A stretch of DNA of 64,000 nt from NCBI GenBank assembly GCA_019638495.1, contig JAHBTQ010000002.1:186001-250000 (forward strand), read 5' to 3'. Position numbers and translations under genes: made by a program. Shown here piece after piece: positions 8,757-17,908 of this stretch. Origin of the DNA: Taibaiella sp. GTDB lineage: Bacteria; Bacteroidota; Bacteroidia; Chitinophagales; Chitinophagaceae. How positions within the stretch are numbered: position 1 is the first letter of the stretch; each line of letters opens with the position of its first letter. The notes below the pieces were generated by a model. The model was not told the DNA's origin, ran no database searches, and was given only the letters and a program-made list of their open reading frames with translations.

Positions 8757-10028
8757 ATGAGAATTCCAAATTTTGCCGTGGGCAAGCTTGCGCTTGTCTG
8801 TGTGGCATCGTTACTCACACGCATTGAGTGCGCAGGCCAGGATACGCTCCGCGTTGACCTCGCAACGGCCGATAAATTGTTTGCTGACAGAAACTTGTCG
8901 CTCATAGCGGCGCAGCTAAACATAGACGCGAAAAAGGCCGGCGAGATACAGGCGCGATTGTATCCCAACCCTGAGGTAGCGGCAGAAGTGAATGCAATAG
9001 ACCCGCAAAACCGAAAGTACTTTCACACAGGCACCTCCGGTGAAATTGCGGGTTCCGTTCAGCAACTGATAATACTAGGCGGGAAACGTCGCAAAGAGAT
9101 AGAAATTGCAAAAGGAAGCACCCGGGTGGCGGAGCTGGAACTTGCTGATCTGCTGAGAACGTTACGTCGTCAGTTGCACACCAGTTTGTATTCAATCTAT
9201 TTCGATGGGCTCACATTGCATAAATATGATAACCAACTCCACGTTCTGGATACCATTATTGCCGGCTACGAGATACAGGTGCGAAAAGGGAACATGGCAC
9301 CAAAGGAATTGGTGCGCCTAAAAACTGTTTACCTGGGTCTGAATAATGACAAGTCAGACCTACTGGAGAGTATGAGGAAGGATGAGGAAACGGTAAAGAT
9401 ATTACTTCGGACTGCATCACCTGTGCGGCCATTAGACCTGCTTATAGGTGGAGCTAACGCTGAAAAAGTACCTGGACTGGATTCACTGACAAGGATTGCT
9501 GTCGATGCAAGACCTGACCTGAAGATTGCACAGTTAGATCAGGAGATCGCATCGCTAAACTTACGTTACCAAAAAAGCCTTGCGACGCCCGATATGACAG
9601 TGGGTAGCAGCTATGACAGGGCAGGGGGAGCTTTTACAAACCAGGTTAACCTGACACTAGGTATGCCCATTCCTCTTTGGCACAGAAACCAGGGAAACAT
9701 TCGTGCTGCAAAAAATGGCATGGAACAGGCGTCAGTGAACCGGGAACTCGCCATCACACAGGCCGAAGCAGAAGTAGCTACCGCCTGGGGGAATATGACA
9801 AGAAGCCTTGCAGAACTGGAGAAGGCCCGGCAGCTTTATGACTCAGATTTTGCCGAGGTGTTGCATGGGATGACCGAAAACTTTCGGAAACACAATATCT
9901 CGATAATAGAATTTGTGGACTTTTTTGAAGCCTACAATGAAAGCCTGGCGGCAATGAACCGGATCAGGAAACGCGTAGCCGTATGCGCCGAAGAGATAAA
10001 CTACGTAACGGCATCTTCCATTTACTAA
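8757..10028 (+). CDS. TolC-family outer membrane efflux protein of a metal RND system (CzcC/CusC-like)
   Basis: 423 residues with an N-terminal signal sequence (about 1-26, ending RIECAGQ). The two TolC-type halves are visible: LFADRNLSLIAAQLNIDAKKAGEIQARLYPNPEV in the first, and DARPDLKIAQLDQEIASLNLRYQKSLATPDMTVG with LGMPIPLWHRNQGNI in the second, both rich in long amphipathic helices. It should form the trimeric outer membrane channel for the adaptor and pump encoded directly downstream. The next start lies 20 bases after its stop, consistent with one operon. Confidence 0.92.
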   Translation: MRIPNFAVGKLALVCVASLLTRIECAGQDTLRVDLATADKLFADRNLSLIAAQLNIDAKKAGEIQARLYPNPEVAAEVNAIDPQNRKYFHTGTSGEIAGSVQQLIILGGKRRKEIEIAKGSTRVAELELADLLRTLRRQLHTSLYSIYFDGLTLHKYDNQLHVLDTIIAGYEIQVRKGNMAPKELVRLKTVYLGLNNDKSDLLESMRKDEETVKILLRTASPVRPLDLLIGGANAEKVPGLDSLTRIAVDARPDLKIAQLDQEIASLNLRYQKSLATPDMTVGSSYDRAGGAFTNQVNLTLGMPIPLWHRNQGNIRAAKNGMEQASVNRELAITQAEAEVATAWGNMTRSLAELEKARQLYDSDFAEVLHGMTENFRKHNISIIEFVDFFEAYNESLAAMNRIRKRVAVCAEEINYVTASSIY

Positions 10029-10048
10029 TCGAATTTAAAACATATTTT

Positions 10049-11128
10049 ATGAAAAGGATCGCGATTCTGCTCCTCAGTCTTGCCGCTGTAATGAGCGCAT
10101 GTCGTCAACACCATGCAGAGCCTGTAGCCGAAAAATTCAGCCTCACAGATACTATGCTTCGTCACGCAGAATTTGCAACTGCTGCAGAGCAACAGGTTAC
10201 CGGCAATCTTCGACTATTTGGCAAGATTACCGCTGACAACTCGAGGCAAGCACAGGTATACCCTGTAGTAGGGGGTAACGTTGTAAAGGTGAATGTTGAA
10301 TTAGGTGACTTTGTGAAGCAAGGCCAGGTTCTGGCTGTGATTAGAAGCGGGGAAGTTGCTGATTATGAGAAACAACGTCTTGACGCTATTAACGACGTGG
10401 CAATAGCCGAGAAAAACCTGCAGGTAGCCAATGATCTTTATGCGGGCAAGCTCACCTCTGAGAAGGACAAACTTCTTGCAGAAAAGGAACTGCAAAAAGC
10501 AAAAGCAGCGCTGCAGCGGATCAACGAGATATTCAGGATATACAGCATCGGTGCCGGCGCTTCTTATAATGTGGTGGCGCCTATCAGCGGTTTCGTGATT
10601 GACAAGAATATCACCGAAAATATGCAATTGCGTAGCGACAAGGGCGAGGCTATGTTTTCCATTGCACAGATAGATGAGGTGTGGGTTATGGCAAATGTCA
10701 ACGAGTCAGATATCTCGCGTATATCGCAAGGGCTTGATGCTGAGGTTTCCACAATTAGTTATCCGGGGAAGATATTCAAAGGTAAAGTGGACAGGATTTT
10801 CAATGTGCTGGATGATAACACAAAGGCCATGAAGGTTCGCATTACCATTCCAAACCCGGATTTGCAATTAAAGCCGGAGATGAGTGCTATTATTTCGCTT
10901 CATATTGGTCAACAGGATTCCATGATCGCCATCCCGTCATCTGCCGTCATATTCGACAAGAGCCGGTATTGGGTAATGGTCTTTAAAAGTCGGGATAGCA
11001 TAGAGACCAGGCAGGTATATGTGCACAGTGAGAATGGTGAATTAACCTACATAAAGTCGGGATTGTCACGCGGTGAGAAAGTAATCTCGAAGAATCAGAT
11101 GCTGATATACGACGCGCTAAACGACTAA
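10049..11128 (+). CDS. RND efflux periplasmic adaptor, lipoprotein (CzcB/CusB-like)
   Basis: 359 residues from the ATG at 10049, which gives a lipoprotein signal ending VMSAC with the lipidated cysteine at residue 18. The membrane-fusion architecture is clear: a lipoyl half-motif (GGNVVKVNVELGDFVKQGQVLAVI), a coiled-coil hairpin with many Lys/Glu/Ala, the second lipoyl half (NVVAPISGFVIDKNITENMQL), then beta-barrel and membrane-proximal domains. It links the inner membrane pump to the TolC-like channel. The pump gene starts 18 bases downstream. Confidence 0.93.
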   Translation: MKRIAILLLSLAAVMSACRQHHAEPVAEKFSLTDTMLRHAEFATAAEQQVTGNLRLFGKITADNSRQAQVYPVVGGNVVKVNVELGDFVKQGQVLAVIRSGEVADYEKQRLDAINDVAIAEKNLQVANDLYAGKLTSEKDKLLAEKELQKAKAALQRINEIFRIYSIGAGASYNVVAPISGFVIDKNITENMQLRSDKGEAMFSIAQIDEVWVMANVNESDISRISQGLDAEVSTISYPGKIFKGKVDRIFNVLDDNTKAMKVRITIPNPDLQLKPEMSAIISLHIGQQDSMIAIPSSAVIFDKSRYWVMVFKSRDSIETRQVYVHSENGELTYIKSGLSRGEKVISKNQMLIYDALND

Positions 11129-11146
11129 CCCTTTAAAAAGCTGGCT

Positions 11147-14100
11147 ATGAATAAGTTGATCAGGTCTGTAATAGCATTCTCGCTTAAGAACCGCTTCTTT
11201 ACCTTTTTCTGGGTAGGGGCATTGGTGCTTGCCGGGATATTTAGCTATATAAATATTCCGCTCGAGGCATTTCCGGATGTCACGAACACACAAATAATCA
11301 TCGTTACAGAATGGAATGGACGAAGCGCAGAAGAAGTGGAGCGTTTTGTAACTACCCCGGTAGAGATTGCCATGAATGCTGTGCAGCGAAAGACGAACGT
11401 GCGCTCTATAACTATGTTTGGCCTTTCTGTCATAAAGGTCATATTTGAAGATGGTGTTGACGATCCATTTGCACGTCAACAGGTCAACAACCAGTTGAGA
11501 AACGTTTCGTTGCCGGAGGATGTGAAGCCCGATGTGCAGCCGCCGTACGGACCCACCGGAGAGATTTTTCGCTACACGCTTAGTAGCCCGCGACGGGATA
11601 CGCGAGAGCTGCTCACGCTACAAAACTGGGTCATAGATAGGCAGTTGCGGGCAGTTCCCGGTGTTGCGGATGTGGTGGCTTTTGGTGGGCAGGAGAAAAT
11701 TTATGAAGTGCGTGTAGAGCCGGCGCGCCTGCAAAAATACGAGCTCACGCCGCTGGAGGTCTATGATGCTGTGTCGAAGAGTAATCTGAATGTGGGTGGA
11801 GATATTATTGAAAAGAACGGCCAGGCTTATGTGGTTCGTGGTATCGGTCTGCTTAATTCCGCAGATGATATCAGAAACACCATCATCAAGAGCTACAACG
11901 GTAATCCGGTGCTGGTGAAGAACGTAGGCGACGTTGTGGAGTCCAGCGCGCCTAGGGTGGGGCAGGCGGGCCTGAACAATAACGATGATGTGGTGGAGGG
12001 TATAGTAGTGATGCGTAAGGGAGAAAACCCAAGTGAAGTGCTCGCCAGGTTAAAGGAAAAAATTGCAGAGCTAAACGAGCATACCCTGCCGCCCGATGTA
12101 AAGATGGTGCCCTTCTATGATCGGGATAACCTTATACACTTCTGCACCAAAACAGTGATCCATAACCTTATTGAGGGAATTCTGCTCGTCACAGTGATCG
12201 TACTCATATTTATGGCCGACTGGCGCACCACTATTATTGTGTCAATCATTATTCCGCTTGCATTGCTCTTTGCCTTCTTCTGTTTGCGGTTGATGGGTAT
12301 GAGTGTCAACCTCCTTTCGCTGGGTGCTGTCGATTTCGGGATCATTATTGACGGTGCAGTAGTAATGGTGGAGGGCTTATTTGTGGCACTTGACCATCTG
12401 GCGAATAAGAAAGGTATGGAGCGGTTTAATAAGCTTGCCAAGGCCGGCTTGATAAAGAAAACCGGAACAGAGATGGGCAAGGCTGTATTCTTTTCAAAGC
12501 TCATTATTATTACCGCGCTGCTGCCCATATTCTCATTCCAGAAGGTAGAAGGGAAGATGTTTGCTCCACTCGCATTTACGTTAGGTTTTGCACTTCTAGG
12601 TGCATTGCTGTTTACGCTCACCCTCGTACCCTTGCTGTGTGCAATTTTGCTAAAAAGGAATGTGCGTGAGCGACATACGAAGTTCGTCGTGTTTATTAAT
12701 AACGCTGTTACGAGAGGGTTTCGTTTCACATTCGCGCATAAACGTCTCAGCATAGCCACGGCAATCGCCATTCTTGTGGCCACAATGCTCTCAGCAAAGT
12801 GGCTTGGCACTGAGTTTTTGCCTCCGCTCAACGAAGGTGCGTTGTGGGTTGAGGCTAAGTTGCCTATGAGTAGCTCACTAACTGAGACTACGAAAATGGT
12901 AACTACGCTCAGAAAGGAGTTGATGTCGTTTCCGGAAGTAAATGGTGTGCTTAGTCAGATAGGTAGGTCCAATGACGGCACCGACCCCAGTGGATTTTAC
13001 TATGTGCAGATGCAGGTGAATCTAAAACCTAAAGAAGAATGGAAACGTAAGATCACAGTTGATCAATTAGTTGAGCAAATGGACAAACGGCTCAAGAACT
13101 ACCAGGGCATCGTTTACAATTATTCGCAGCCGATTATCGACAATGTGGCAGAGGCTGTAGCCGGTATCAACGCCTCAAATGCGGTGAAGATATATGGGGA
13201 TGACCTGGAAACGTTGGATAAAGTTGCCAACCAGGTAATACTTGCCATTCAGGATGTGCCCGGTATAAAGGACGTTGGTATTTTGCGCAACATTGGGCAG
13301 CCTGAGATAAGCGTACTACTTGATGAGGAGCGAATGGCCATTTACGGAGTGACAAAGGCCGATGCTCAGGCTGTGATAGAAATGGCAATAGGTGGCAAGA
13401 CGGCCACACAGAAATTTGAAGGAGAAAGGAAGTTTGATGTGCGCATTCGCTACATGAAGGAATACCGCAAGGACGAGCAGGACATTGCGCAGCTAATGGT
13501 GCCTACTTTGCGGGGTGGTAAAATTCCCTTGAAAGAGATTGCAACAATTCAAAAAGTGACCGGGCCTGCTTTTATTTACCGCGACAATACAAAGCGGTTC
13601 ATTGGTGTGAAGTTTTCTATTCGCGAGCGCGACCTCGGCAGTACCATTGCTGATGCCCAGCATAGGGTGAATGCGAAAGTGAAGCTTCCTACGGGTTACA
13701 GCATTGGGTGGACGGGCGAGTTTGAGAACCAGGTGAGGGCCACAAAAAGGCTTGCACAGGTAGTGCCTATAAGTCTCGCTCTTATCTTCGTCTTGTTGTT
13801 CATTATGTTTGGAGATGTAAAGGATGCAGCGTTGGTACTGGTGAACGTACCCTTTGCCCTAATAGGTGGCATCCTGGCACTTCACATCACGGGTATCAAT
13901 TTCGGCATTTCCGCCGGAGTGGGTTTTATCGCGCTCTTTGGCATTTGCGTGCAGAATGGGGTGATACTTATCTCGGAATTTTCAAAGGGGTTGAAGCAAC
14001 GACTTTCTCTTGAGGAAGCGATAGCTGCGGCCGTCAAGGTTCGTACCCGACCAGTGGTAATGACAGCGCTCATGGCTATGCTGGGCCTGTTTCCTGCTGC

Positions 14101-14248
14101 ACTATCATCCGGCATCGGGTCTGAGTCGCAGAAGCCGCTGGCAGTTGTTATCATTGGCGGTTTGGTTACCGCCACCGTCCTGACGTTGCTGATCTTCCCG
14201 CTTATCTACTGGGTGTTTAACCGTACGCGTCATGAGCAGATAAACTAG
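11147..14248 (+). CDS. Heavy-metal efflux RND pump (CzcA family)
   Basis: 1033 residues with the usual RND layout: TM1 near 13-32, first porter domain, TM2-6, second porter domain, TM7-12 after about residue 870. The transmembrane proton-relay motif DFGIIIDGAVVMVE (D396, D402, E409) is of the HME-RND type found in CzcA-like pumps for divalent cations; copper/silver CusA proteins have a different motif here. Divalent cation export (Co, Zn, Cd or Ni) by proton antiport is therefore the likely function. The gene ends three bases before the stop of the convergent SRPBCC/GyrI gene. Confidence 0.94.
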   Translation: MNKLIRSVIAFSLKNRFFTFFWVGALVLAGIFSYINIPLEAFPDVTNTQIIIVTEWNGRSAEEVERFVTTPVEIAMNAVQRKTNVRSITMFGLSVIKVIFEDGVDDPFARQQVNNQLRNVSLPEDVKPDVQPPYGPTGEIFRYTLSSPRRDTRELLTLQNWVIDRQLRAVPGVADVVAFGGQEKIYEVRVEPARLQKYELTPLEVYDAVSKSNLNVGGDIIEKNGQAYVVRGIGLLNSADDIRNTIIKSYNGNPVLVKNVGDVVESSAPRVGQAGLNNNDDVVEGIVVMRKGENPSEVLARLKEKIAELNEHTLPPDVKMVPFYDRDNLIHFCTKTVIHNLIEGILLVTVIVLIFMADWRTTIIVSIIIPLALLFAFFCLRLMGMSVNLLSLGAVDFGIIIDGAVVMVEGLFVALDHLANKKGMERFNKLAKAGLIKKTGTEMGKAVFFSKLIIITALLPIFSFQKVEGKMFAPLAFTLGFALLGALLFTLTLVPLLCAILLKRNVRERHTKFVVFINNAVTRGFRFTFAHKRLSIATAIAILVATMLSAKWLGTEFLPPLNEGALWVEAKLPMSSSLTETTKMVTTLRKELMSFPEVNGVLSQIGRSNDGTDPSGFYYVQMQVNLKPKEEWKRKITVDQLVEQMDKRLKNYQGIVYNYSQPIIDNVAEAVAGINASNAVKIYGDDLETLDKVANQVILAIQDVPGIKDVGILRNIGQPEISVLLDEERMAIYGVTKADAQAVIEMAIGGKTATQKFEGERKFDVRIRYMKEYRKDEQDIAQLMVPTLRGGKIPLKEIATIQKVTGPAFIYRDNTKRFIGVKFSIRERDLGSTIADAQHRVNAKVKLPTGYSIGWTGEFENQVRATKRLAQVVPISLALIFVLLFIMFGDVKDAALVLVNVPFALIGGILALHITGINFGISAGVGFIALFGICVQNGVILISEFSKGLKQRLSLEEAIAAAVKVRTRPVVMTALMAMLGLFPAALSSGIGSESQKPLAVVIIGGLVTATVLTLLIFPLIYWVFNRTRHEQIN

Positions 14249-14251
14249 CGG

Positions 14252-15250
14252 CTACTGCACCAGCGCGTAGATGTTGGTTACAAACTTCCGGCTGTCTTTT
14301 TCGTTTGCCGGGTACATGATATACTCCTCAATGGTCAGCCACTTGGTCAGGCCCTTGGACGCTATATGTTTATCCAGTGCTTTATGTATGGCCTCTGAAT
14401 TTTCGTAGCTGCCCTTGTAGGTCACCTTAAAGGCCTTTGATGCTTGTATCTCAGAGAAGGTGATACCATTGACAGGGATGTCTGTGCCTGATACCGGTAT
14501 GCCGGCAAAGATGTCTGCCTTGTGGTTCACGGTGTCCCAGTCATAGAAGATGCCTATCGGTGGCCCGGTCATTTTATCTGCGGGCGCGTTAGAAAATAGG
14601 CTGTATGTGTCTCCGAAGAAGGTCTGCATTTCGCTCCATTGCATGGTGTCGCGAATTCCGGCTACCAGGCCTCCGGGATATTGCACTTCGCGAATGTCCA
14701 CGAGCGGTTCTGTGCCGGTTTCTATATATTGTTTCAGCTTGCTGAGGCTGCGCTCCATATCTGTGCCCATGTATTTTTCCAGGTCAAAGACGATCAGGAT
14801 CGCATTTGCCAGGAAAGGAAAATGCTTGTGGAATGTCCAGGTTACTTTTGCATAGTCGCCGGTATCTGTAACTGAAATTGTGCCGTCTGCTTCCCAGCTT
14901 GCCGGTTTAGTTACCGTAAATGAGTAATGCAAGGTGGTGCTATCCACGCCCTCATTCCTGATGGTGCCTGAGCCAATTTTTCCATCGTCGCCCTTCCAGT
15001 CCAGTGTGCTGCCTGGCTGCCCCTGCGCGCCGGTGTAGGTGATGCTTGCACTAGAGTCTACACTCAGGAGTGTACTCCAGTTGTTCCAGTTGGGAAATTG
15101 TACGAGCTGTTCAAAAAGCGGCCTTTTGGGTGCGTTTATTACCACAGTACGCGTCACATACGCATCTTTCGGTTCTATGAAGGCCAGCGCCAGTATGAGT
15201 GCAGAAATGATGAATATTAACCAAAAGGAAAACCGAATGAACTTGTTCAT
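14252..15250 (-). CDS. Membrane-anchored SRPBCC + GyrI-like (effector-binding) fusion protein
   Basis: 332 residues. Residues 5-25 are a single N-terminal membrane anchor; 35-175 read as an SRPBCC/START-like fold (VINAPKRPLFEQLVQFPNWNNWS, a typical start of that fold). Residues 180-332 resemble the GyrI-like/AraC effector-binding domain (VRE..YPGGLVAGIRDTM, ending EEYIMYP). Both halves form hydrophobic ligand pockets, so small-molecule binding at the membrane is plausible but the ligand is unknown. It converges on the metal-efflux pump and is not part of that operon. Confidence 0.82.
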   Translation of the reverse strand: MNKFIRFSFWLIFIISALILALAFIEPKDAYVTRTVVINAPKRPLFEQLVQFPNWNNWSTLLSVDSSASITYTGAQGQPGSTLDWKGDDGKIGSGTIRNEGVDSTTLHYSFTVTKPASWEADGTISVTDTGDYAKVTWTFHKHFPFLANAILIVFDLEKYMGTDMERSLSKLKQYIETGTEPLVDIREVQYPGGLVAGIRDTMQWSEMQTFFGDTYSLFSNAPADKMTGPPIGIFYDWDTVNHKADIFAGIPVSGTDIPVNGITFSEIQASKAFKVTYKGSYENSEAIHKALDKHIASKGLTKWLTIEEYIMYPANEKDSRKFVTNIYALVQ

Positions 15251-15342
15251 GGCATAAAATTAGAAAATTCTCTTGCTCCGTTTTGTTCTCGGTATCGTTG
15301 CAAGGCGCATTTTGCCCTACAACGCTCTATTTTTGCATAGAT

Positions 15343-15822
15343 ATGTGGAGAATAGTATTGGCCATTGCCTTCGTTTCTACCCTGGTGGCAGGTTGTAACA
15401 GAAATGCGGATGAAGAGGATAAGTACACAGTAGATATGCTCACATTTGGCACATACTACACCAATTGTGACTCCGCATGCATCACCATGTATGAGGTTAC
15501 ACCATCTACGGTGTGCAGGGATGATAGTGCTACGCTGGCTGATATGACTGCCTGGAAATACAAGTTCACCAATGTGCGTCTGCTGGATGTAAATAGACAG
15601 GCGATCGCAAAACCGTTACTTTCCCAGGTCCCACATGAACTGTTTGCTAATAGCACTACAGTGCTGGGTGATCCGGGGCCGGAGGGGGGTATGTACCTTA
15701 GGATTCAGACAATTCCCGGAATTTACCTGTTTAAGATCGATCTCAGGAATTCCGCCGATCAGTCTCAGGCTGTCGTTGCGTTTAAGAAACAGGTACTTGA
15801 TGTAATGACCCGGATCAAATAG
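15343..15822 (+). CDS. Small lipoprotein, paralogue of the next gene
   Basis: 159 residues from the ATG at 15343. The signal ends LVAGC, giving a lipidated C18. The body carries FGTYYTNCDSACITMYEV and LLSQVPHELF, both repeated in altered form in the downstream protein, and ends FKKQVLDVMTRIK. A TATTTTTG box (15328-15335) fits the Bacteroidota -7 consensus but would leave an almost leaderless start. No named domain is recognised. The conserved Cys pair (Cx3C) may form a disulfide. Confidence 0.75.
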   Translation: MWRIVLAIAFVSTLVAGCNRNADEEDKYTVDMLTFGTYYTNCDSACITMYEVTPSTVCRDDSATLADMTAWKYKFTNVRLLDVNRQAIAKPLLSQVPHELFANSTTVLGDPGPEGGMYLRIQTIPGIYLFKIDLRNSADQSQAVVAFKKQVLDVMTRIK

Positions 15823-15890
15823 GGCTTAATGTTGTCGCCGGAATTCGGCGTGGTTCTTTTTGCCTATGAAATGACTTGTGCAATTGGTCG

Positions 15891-16400
15891 ATGCGAATAT
15901 TTATTTACCTTGCTTCTAAATCAATTTCCTTGAGGATTAGCATCCTATTGTTTATAGCAGCATTGCTTCTTAGCGTCGTTTCTGACGCTCAGAAGGTGGT
16001 ACTAGACAGACTTGTTTTTGGTACCTACTATGGTATGTGCCGCTCAGATTGCATCAATATCTACGCTGTTGAAAGCAATCAGCTACTGAGAGATGATAGT
16101 GCCACTTATGGCAAACTGGATTGGTTCTTTTATTTCACGCCTACCCGGAAAATGGATCCTGCAAAGCACAAGCTCGCAAAAGGGTTGCTGAGCCAGGTGC
16201 CGGTGGAGCTGCTTTCTAAAAACCGCACTACAATAGGTTGCCCTGACTGCGCCGACCAGGGTGGAATATTTATACAGGCAATGAGCGGCCCCGTAAGCGC
16301 CACATTAAAGCTGGATATCGATGATACTGAGGAGCAGTCGCCCGAAGTGATAGCCTTTAAGAAGAAGATATTGGAAGTAGTGGGCTATTTGAAGCAATAG
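15891..16400 (+). CDS. Small exported protein, paralogue of the preceding lipoprotein
   Basis: 169 residues from ATG 15891 (a TTG five codons earlier is less likely). The N-terminus is a long hydrophobic signal ending VVSDAQ, cut by signal peptidase I rather than lipidated. FGTYYGMCRSDCINIYAV, a following RDDSATYG, LLSQVPVELL and the final FKKKILEVVGYLKQ align along the whole length with the upstream lipoprotein, so this is a tandem duplication with a change of membrane targeting. It gains an extra C-P-D-C motif that the lipoprotein lacks. Function unknown. Confidence 0.72.
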   Translation: MRIFIYLASKSISLRISILLFIAALLLSVVSDAQKVVLDRLVFGTYYGMCRSDCINIYAVESNQLLRDDSATYGKLDWFFYFTPTRKMDPAKHKLAKGLLSQVPVELLSKNRTTIGCPDCADQGGIFIQAMSGPVSATLKLDIDDTEEQSPEVIAFKKKILEVVGYLKQ

Positions 16401-16412
16401 CTGCGTCGACCA

Positions 16413-16613
16413 CTAATCGCCTTCTTCCAATTCGAATATTTCATCCGGTCTTTTTCCGAAAACGCGCGCGATTTTAAAGGCCAGTACTGCAGAGGGTACA
16501 TACTTGGCAGACTCAATTGCATTTATCGTTTGTCGGGTCACATCCACTTTGTCGGCAAGGTCTGCCTGGGTCATATCGTGCCGCGCTCTTTCCACTTTTA
16601 TCAGGTTCTTCAT
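16413..16613 (-). CDS. Small XRE-family transcriptional regulator
   Basis: 66 residues, a minimal helix-turn-helix protein: MTQADLADKVDVTRQTINAIESAKYVPSA is the HTH core, with the conserved RQTINAIE recognition helix, and VFGKRPDEIFELEE at the end. This is the YozG-like small Cro/CI type found across Firmicutes and Bacteroidota next to membrane proteins. Its ATG overlaps the stop of the upstream membrane protein gene by one base (TAATG), so the two are translationally coupled. It probably regulates its own operon. Confidence 0.93.
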   Translation of the reverse strand: MKNLIKVERARHDMTQADLADKVDVTRQTINAIESAKYVPSAVLAFKIARVFGKRPDEIFELEEGD

Positions 16614-17092
16614 TAGCTGTTGTTTGCGAGGCGTGGCCTTAGGTGAAGTTGATAATAGTAGATGATGATAAAGATGATGAGCATGGAGAAAAGTGCCGCA
16701 TACATCACCCACATAAAGCTGAGGCCATAGATGAAGATGCTCGCCAGCGCTACTACACCATAATTGATATACATACTCACCTGCAGTGCGCGCAGGCGTA
16801 CAGTTTTCACATATTCGTCCTCCTTCTTTTCACGCGCAAAGGCAATCATGAAAAGGCAGGCCCACGTAAGCAATAATGATATTTCACCATTGAAATCGGT
16901 AGTGAATCCGCGCTCGAAGATGAAGTCCGAATCAAAAAAATCCTTCTTTCCTGCAGCGTCAGTGTTAAACTGGAGGAAGGGAAACGGCGGGTGGTTGAAT
17001 ACGTAGCTGGCCAGTAGCCAGGCGATAGACGGAAACAACATCGCAAATCCCACTTTGCGATAAATGTGCGGTAGCAAAAGCCGGTCTTTCAT
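16613..17092 (-). CDS. Four-helix membrane protein coupled to the XRE regulator
   Basis: 159 residues with membrane segments near 14-31, 70-86, 105-125 and 128-147, and a poorly hydrophobic loop at 33-65 (FNTDAAGKKDFFDSDFIF). It is the first gene of a two-gene operon with the XRE regulator, preceded by a good promoter at 17109-17139. Such pairs (small integral membrane protein plus minimal XRE protein) are common; the membrane partner is usually unnamed. No catalytic motif is visible. Confidence 0.8.
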   Translation of the reverse strand: MKDRLLLPHIYRKVGFAMLFPSIAWLLASYVFNHPPFPFLQFNTDAAGKKDFFDSDFIFERGFTTDFNGEISLLLTWACLFMIAFAREKKEDEYVKTVRLRALQVSMYINYGVVALASIFIYGLSFMWVMYAALFSMLIIFIIIYYYQLHLRPRLANNS

Positions 17093-17108
17093 GTCTTGAA
17101 AATTTTAC

Positions 17109-17139
17109 CAAAAGTATTGTTTGTTTGATAAAATGTCAA
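17109..17139 (-). promoter_or_regulatory. Promoter of the membrane protein/XRE operon
   Basis: Read on the reverse strand, TTG at 17137-17139 is separated by 20 bases from TACTTTTG at 17109-17116. This matches the Bacteroidota pattern TTTG-N19-20-TAnnTTTG. The start codon follows 16 bases later, so the leader is very short. A 7-bp inverted repeat (AACATTA at 17143-17149 and TAATGTT at 17163-17169) lies immediately upstream and may be the regulator's operator. Confidence 0.6.
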
Positions 17140-17308
17140 GTAAACATTACATAAGTTATTGTTAATGTTAATTTGATTGTCCGACGTAGCGTATTAATCT
17201 ATCGAAGGGTAATAATAGCACAGATCGCTGACTGGTGCGTTAGTGTTGGTGGCCAATGCCTAGACCAATTGAACGGAAGATTTCCGAAATGGTAGATGAG
17301 GTTGCCTG

Positions 17309-17749
17309 TTACGGCGCCGCAACATTAAATGAACCGGTAACGGTACTGCCATCAGTGGCGCTATAGTTGAAGGTGCCGATAATATCAGGGTATGTGGCAG
17401 AAAGGGTAATAGTACCAGATACTGAACTAACGGGGCTGGAAGGGCTGGTGTTGTATATGCATCCGGTTTCACCCGCTATGGAAAATGTGCCGGTGGTGCC
17501 GGTATAAGGGTTGATATGTATGTTGACTGTGTTGCCGGATGCTGCCTCACCGGTGATAGAAATTTTGGCGCCCGCTGCACCTGCCGCACTTACGGCCGCA
17601 CCGGTTACCGAGAATGTGCCCATCGTAGGAGAGGCGGCAGCGAGGTAATGTCCCATGGAAGGCGGTGGCGGAGGCGGCGGTGGGGTGCAGGAACTATAAA
17701 TTACGGTTGCAGCCAACGACATAAACAGAAAGTTGCGGTATAGTTTCAT
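17309..17749 (-). CDS. Polyproline lipoprotein
   Basis: 146 residues. The signal ends IYSSC with C21 as the lipidation site, directly followed by a run of eight prolines. The rest is rich in Gly/Thr/Ser/Ala with beta-strand-like repeats (GTFSVTG, KISITGEAA, GTFSIAGETG, GTITLSATY, GTFNYSAT, GSFNVAA). It resembles the small beta-sandwich lipoproteins (DUF6252-like) of Bacteroidota, but that label is tentative. The gene stands alone on its strand. Confidence 0.72.
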   Translation of the reverse strand: MKLYRNFLFMSLAATVIYSSCTPPPPPPPPSMGHYLAAASPTMGTFSVTGAAVSAAGAAGAKISITGEAASGNTVNIHINPYTGTTGTFSIAGETGCIYNTSPSSPVSSVSGTITLSATYPDIIGTFNYSATDGSTVTGSFNVAAP

Positions 17750-17908
17750 ATAGTAGCAGTTTGGTTACAGTATTTATAGACATGGCATTCCGGCAAATAG
17801 TTGGGCATCTCAGATATCTGTAGCAGGTCAATAATCAATAGCAGCCGGAACATTTAATATGCTTCCGGCTGCGGTCTCTATCTGTATACAATGAAACACC
17901 AGAGGTGT

